Below are positions 40,687 to 42,830 of a DNA stretch of 42,830 bases, one piece after another (positions within the stretch are counted from its first letter, which is position 1; the number at the start of each line of letters is the position of its first letter). The notes under the pieces are model-generated. The model saw only the letters and a program-made list of their open reading frames with translations. It ran no database searches and was not told where the DNA came from. This stretch comes from CAYVMN01 sp964452575 (GTDB lineage Bacteria; Desulfobacterota; DSM-4660; Desulfatiglandales; Desulfatiglandaceae): NCBI GenBank assembly GCA_964452575.1, contig CAYVMN010000008.1, positions 1 through 42,830 on the forward strand, read 5' to 3'. Both the position numbers and the translations under genes were made by a program.

Positions 40687-41289
40687 CTAATCTTGCGACA
40701 CCTTTTCCTTAAGCTTCTCTATCAGGTCTTTGAAAGAGGAGTTCACCAGGATACTATTAAATTGCTTCCGATAATTGTTAATGAGGCTAACCCCTTGGAC
40801 AGAAATGTCGTAAACGAACCATTTACCACCATCTTTCTTTACCCTGTAAATGACGGGAATCTCGGTCTCCTTCTTGGTGATGATCTTGACATTGACGGTT
40901 CCATAGTTTCCATCGACTGTCTCGCCTTCATAGAGAACCTTTTCGCCCGAATACGCACCTACCCGGTCCATATAGGTCCGTTCCAATAGCTTTCCGAAGA
41001 GGTCAATAAAGAGCCTTTTTTCCTCCTCAGTCCTCTTTCTCCAGTGCGTTGCAAGTGTCCTCTGTGACATCTCCACCCAGTCAAAGCGTTCATCTACGGC
41101 CTTGCGAATCAGCATGTTTCTTTCGCCCTTTTTCTCAGGCCTTTTCAACGCCGGATCCTTGAGAATAGCGATAATCCTGTCTGTTGTCTTCTTTATCCCT
41201 TCCATAGGCTCCCCAGCAAATGACGCCGCTGAAAAAGCGATGGTCAAATAGACCATAACAATGCCCTGCCACATGCGCCTTTGAGCCAT
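40687..41289 (-). CDS. mlaC: MlaC-family periplasmic phospholipid-binding protein
   Basis: I start this at ATG 41289 (GGGAGG five bases upstream); an in-frame TTG at 41304 is possible. The 200-residue product has a signal peptide (residues 1-25, ending SAASFAG), then the Ttg2D/MlaC fold: RKAVDERFDWVEMSQRTLAT near residue 62, WRKRTEEEKRLFIDLFGKLL near residue 85, and KWFVYDISVQGVSLINNYRK near residue 155. It ferries phospholipid between MlaA and the MlaFED complex. Encoded between mlaD and mlaA in the usual order. Confidence 0.92.
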   Translation of the reverse strand: MAQRRMWQGIVMVYLTIAFSAASFAGEPMEGIKKTTDRIIAILKDPALKRPEKKGERNMLIRKAVDERFDWVEMSQRTLATHWRKRTEEEKRLFIDLFGKLLERTYMDRVGAYSGEKVLYEGETVDGNYGTVNVKIITKKETEIPVIYRVKKDGGKWFVYDISVQGVSLINNYRKQFNSILVNSSFKDLIEKLKEKVSQD

Positions 41290-41351
41290 ACGCACCTCCC
41301 TCAAGACTCCCCACGAGCAGTACTAAAAAGGATCTCATCGCCGGCGGTCCG

Positions 41352-41792
41352 CTAGAGTTTTCCAAATATGTAGCTGGAGATCAGTTGTTCCAGATCCACC
41401 GCCGGCTGTGTATCTCGAATCCTACCGCCCGGGCCAACGAGCTCCTTCGCCCCGCCGGGGGTAATTTCAATATACTTCTCACCTATCAATCCCTTGGTTT
41501 TAATGGAGGCGATGGCGTCCTCCTGAATCTTGACTTCCACGGGGAGATTGATGGTCACACGGGCCTGATAGTCATCTAATGTAATCTCTTTGACCCTACC
41601 GACCTCCACCCCTGCTATTGTCACCGACGAACCTGTCTTGAGCCCTCCGCTATTGGAGAAAATCGCATTGACTTCATACCCCTTTCCACCCAAGACCTCC
41701 ATTCTTCCAAGTTTGATGGACAGGTAGCCCAGGCATACGATCCCGGCAATTATGAACAGGCCCACCGCAAGCTCCAGATCAAATTTCTTCAT
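41352..41792 (-). CDS. mlaD: MlaD-family MCE-domain protein
   Basis: This 146-residue protein has an N-terminal membrane anchor (residues 8-28) and one MCE domain (about 38-115) with FSNSGGLKTGSSVTIAGVEV, GRVKEITL and IKTKGLIGEKYIEITPGG. MlaD proteins form a hexameric ring in the periplasm on the MlaFE transporter and pass lipid through a central pore. The length is close to that of the E. coli protein (183) but with a shorter tail. It lies 62 bases after mlaF. Confidence 0.92.
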   Translation of the reverse strand: MKKFDLELAVGLFIIAGIVCLGYLSIKLGRMEVLGGKGYEVNAIFSNSGGLKTGSSVTIAGVEVGRVKEITLDDYQARVTINLPVEVKIQEDAIASIKTKGLIGEKYIEITPGGAKELVGPGGRIRDTQPAVDLEQLISSYIFGKL

Positions 41793-41854
41793 TTCCCCTT
41801 CTTGCCCCCCTTCAAAATCTGCGGTCTTTGACCACTAATTTTGATTTCAGACCT

Positions 41855-42604
41855 TCAGGCATAACTTTTCAAAGAGTCTTCTGCTTCTTCGCCAAGAAAC
41901 TCTCTTACAATTGGATCTTTCGACAAAACAAAATCCTCAGGGCTCCCTTCAGCCCAGACTGCACCCTCGTGTAGCATAGCCACCCTATCCACAATGGAAA
42001 AGATCTTCGGGATCTCGTGGGTCACGATTATCCCGGTAAATGATAGCATCCTGTGGCAGGAATCAATAAGTCTGAGGATAGAAAGCCCTATCACCGGATC
42101 GAGACCTGTAGTGGGCTCATCAAAAAGCATGATCTCCGGATCCATTACCAAGGCCCTGGCAATGGCAGCCCGTTTTACCATCCCTCCGCTTATCTGTGAT
42201 GGGTACTTATGCTCCGAGCCAGAGAGACCAACCATTTCCAGCTCCTTGAAGACCTTACTTCGAATGAGCTCATCACTCAGCTTGGTCTTTTCCTTTAGAG
42301 GAAATGCCACATTCTCAAACACGGTCATAGAATCAAACAGGGCCCCCCCCTGAAAGAGGAAACCAAGCCTTTCTCTTAGCTCCCTCAGGTCTCTGCTACT
42401 GAGTCTGTTTATCTCTCTTCCCTCTATGATGACGCGCCCACTATCCGGCCTCATAAGTCCTGCAACATGTTTTACTAGGACGCTCTTACCGCATCCGCTC
42501 CCGCCGATCAGGGCCAGAATTTCCCCCTTTTCGATCTCAAGTGAAATCCCCCTCAATACCTCATTTCTATCAAATGACTTATGTAGATCTTCAATCCTTA
42601 TCAT
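41855..42604 (-). CDS. mlaF: MlaF-family ABC transporter ATP-binding protein
   Basis: This ABC ATPase of about 249 residues has Walker A GGSGCGKSVLVKHV near residue 34, Q-loop LFQGGALFDSMTVFENVAFP, signature QISGGMVKRAAIARAL near residue 139, Walker B EIMLFDEPTTGLDP and switch histidine ITHE-like IVTHEIPKIFS. The GGALFDS stretch is typical of the MlaF/TtgA lipid-transport branch. I start at ATG 42604; an in-frame TTG two codons upstream is also open. The permease gene mlaE, usually adjacent, is not found between mlaF and mlaD and is not in the 226 bases upstream. Confidence 0.92.
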   Translation of the reverse strand: MIRIEDLHKSFDRNEVLRGISLEIEKGEILALIGGSGCGKSVLVKHVAGLMRPDSGRVIIEGREINRLSSRDLRELRERLGFLFQGGALFDSMTVFENVAFPLKEKTKLSDELIRSKVFKELEMVGLSGSEHKYPSQISGGMVKRAAIARALVMDPEIMLFDEPTTGLDPVIGLSILRLIDSCHRMLSFTGIIVTHEIPKIFSIVDRVAMLHEGAVWAEGSPEDFVLSKDPIVREFLGEEAEDSLKSYA

Positions 42605-42624
42605 AATCAAATACGTAACCGTTT

Positions 42625-42656
42625 AGGGGTTCAAAGGTTCAGGGGTTCAAGGTTGC
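42625..42656 (+). repeat. GGTTC-type short tandem repeat, four degenerate units
   Basis: The core GGTTC occurs at spacings of 8, 8 and 7 bases (AGGGGTTCAAAGGTTC followed by AGGGGTTCAAGGTTG). It lies directly upstream of mlaF and matches the minus-strand sense of the repeat at 18883-18917. Confidence 0.6.
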
Positions 42657-42808
42657 ATTCTTCTCCCCGAACTATATTCTAGAGGCATATTTATGTGAGA
42701 AGCACCCGGCTTCGTCATTTCCAATCTGAAAATTGGCGGTGCATTGGGAATTGTGTGGCAAAATCAGCATTTTTTACGAGGACTTCGGGTCTTCAATTTT
42801 GTCCTTGT

Positions 42809-42830
42809 CCCTAACCCTGAACGTTGAACC
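42809..42830 (-). repeat. GAAC-type heptamer repeat running off the right edge
   Basis: Three units (CCCTAAC, CCTGAAC, GTTGAAC) in exact 7-base register reach the window end, so the array may continue. It is the reverse-complement orientation of the repeat at 42625. The rest of the space upstream of mlaF (about 42657-42808) shows no gene to me. Confidence 0.55.

Overview
This window most likely comes from an anaerobic Gram-negative bacterium of the Desulfobacterota (former Deltaproteobacteria). The grounds are the mix of gene families: HdrB/HdrC-type electron-transfer proteins, class I two-subunit fumarase, an aldehyde:ferredoxin oxidoreductase relic, corrinoid methyltransferase plus RACo, many CoA-thioester genes, and an Mla outer-membrane lipid system. 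This placement is inference; no rRNA or other phylogenetic marker lies in the window. Coding density is high. I saw no tRNA, rRNA, CRISPR array, insertion sequence or phage gene.

Layout. (1) 1-1442: 3' part of a thiamine-diphosphate enzyme. (2) 1455-2361: three abutting gene relics (iron alcohol dehydrogenase, tungsten aldehyde:ferredoxin oxidoreductase, MmgE/PrpD), each shortened or frameshifted. (3) 2384-10362 (+): eight-gene dicarboxylate/citrate cluster: fumarate-reductase-like flavoprotein and Fe-S subunit, fumarase beta and alpha, a CitD-CitE fusion, CitF, HdrC-like and HdrB-like proteins. (4) 10580-12635 (+): response regulator and sensor kinase. (5) 12735-22886 (-): moxR-DUF58-DUF4381-batA-batB/C-batD-batE, followed by a DegP/HtrA protease. 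(6) 23161-24629 (-): a membrane HAMP/adenylate cyclase gene interrupted by an in-frame TGA and by a frameshift located at a (GA)7 tract. (7) 24717-30593 (+): a radical SAM protein, a TIGR03084-like protein, an ADP-forming-type acyl-CoA ligase alpha part, a thiolase-like protein and a zinc-ribbon/OB/SCP2 fusion. (8) 30682-33065 (-): a crotonase-fold protein and an AMP-forming acyl-CoA ligase. (9) 33354-37880 (+): a three-domain UroD/pterin-binding/B12-binding methyltransferase and its RACo-type activator. (10) 37911-42604 (-): a J-like/RodZ-like HTH protein with a MinD-like ATPase, then mlaF-mlaD-mlaC-mlaA.

How parts may work together. The cluster at 2384-10362 could join citrate cleavage, fumarate hydration and fumarate reduction (or the methyl-branched analogues citramalate, mesaconate and methylsuccinate) to a thiol/disulfide or ferredoxin electron path through HdrBC. 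The 24-33 kb genes look like activation and beta-oxidation-type handling of an unidentified acid. The 33-38 kb pair could carry a methyl group from an unknown donor through a protein-bound corrinoid to a pterin within one polypeptide, with RACo re-reducing the corrinoid.

The best candidates for something undescribed are the UroD-pterin-B12 fusion with RACo, the fumarate reductase/HdrBC/CitDE cluster, and the cyclase gene whose frame break coincides with a dinucleotide repeat. All family assignments were made by reading translated motifs; no database search was run.
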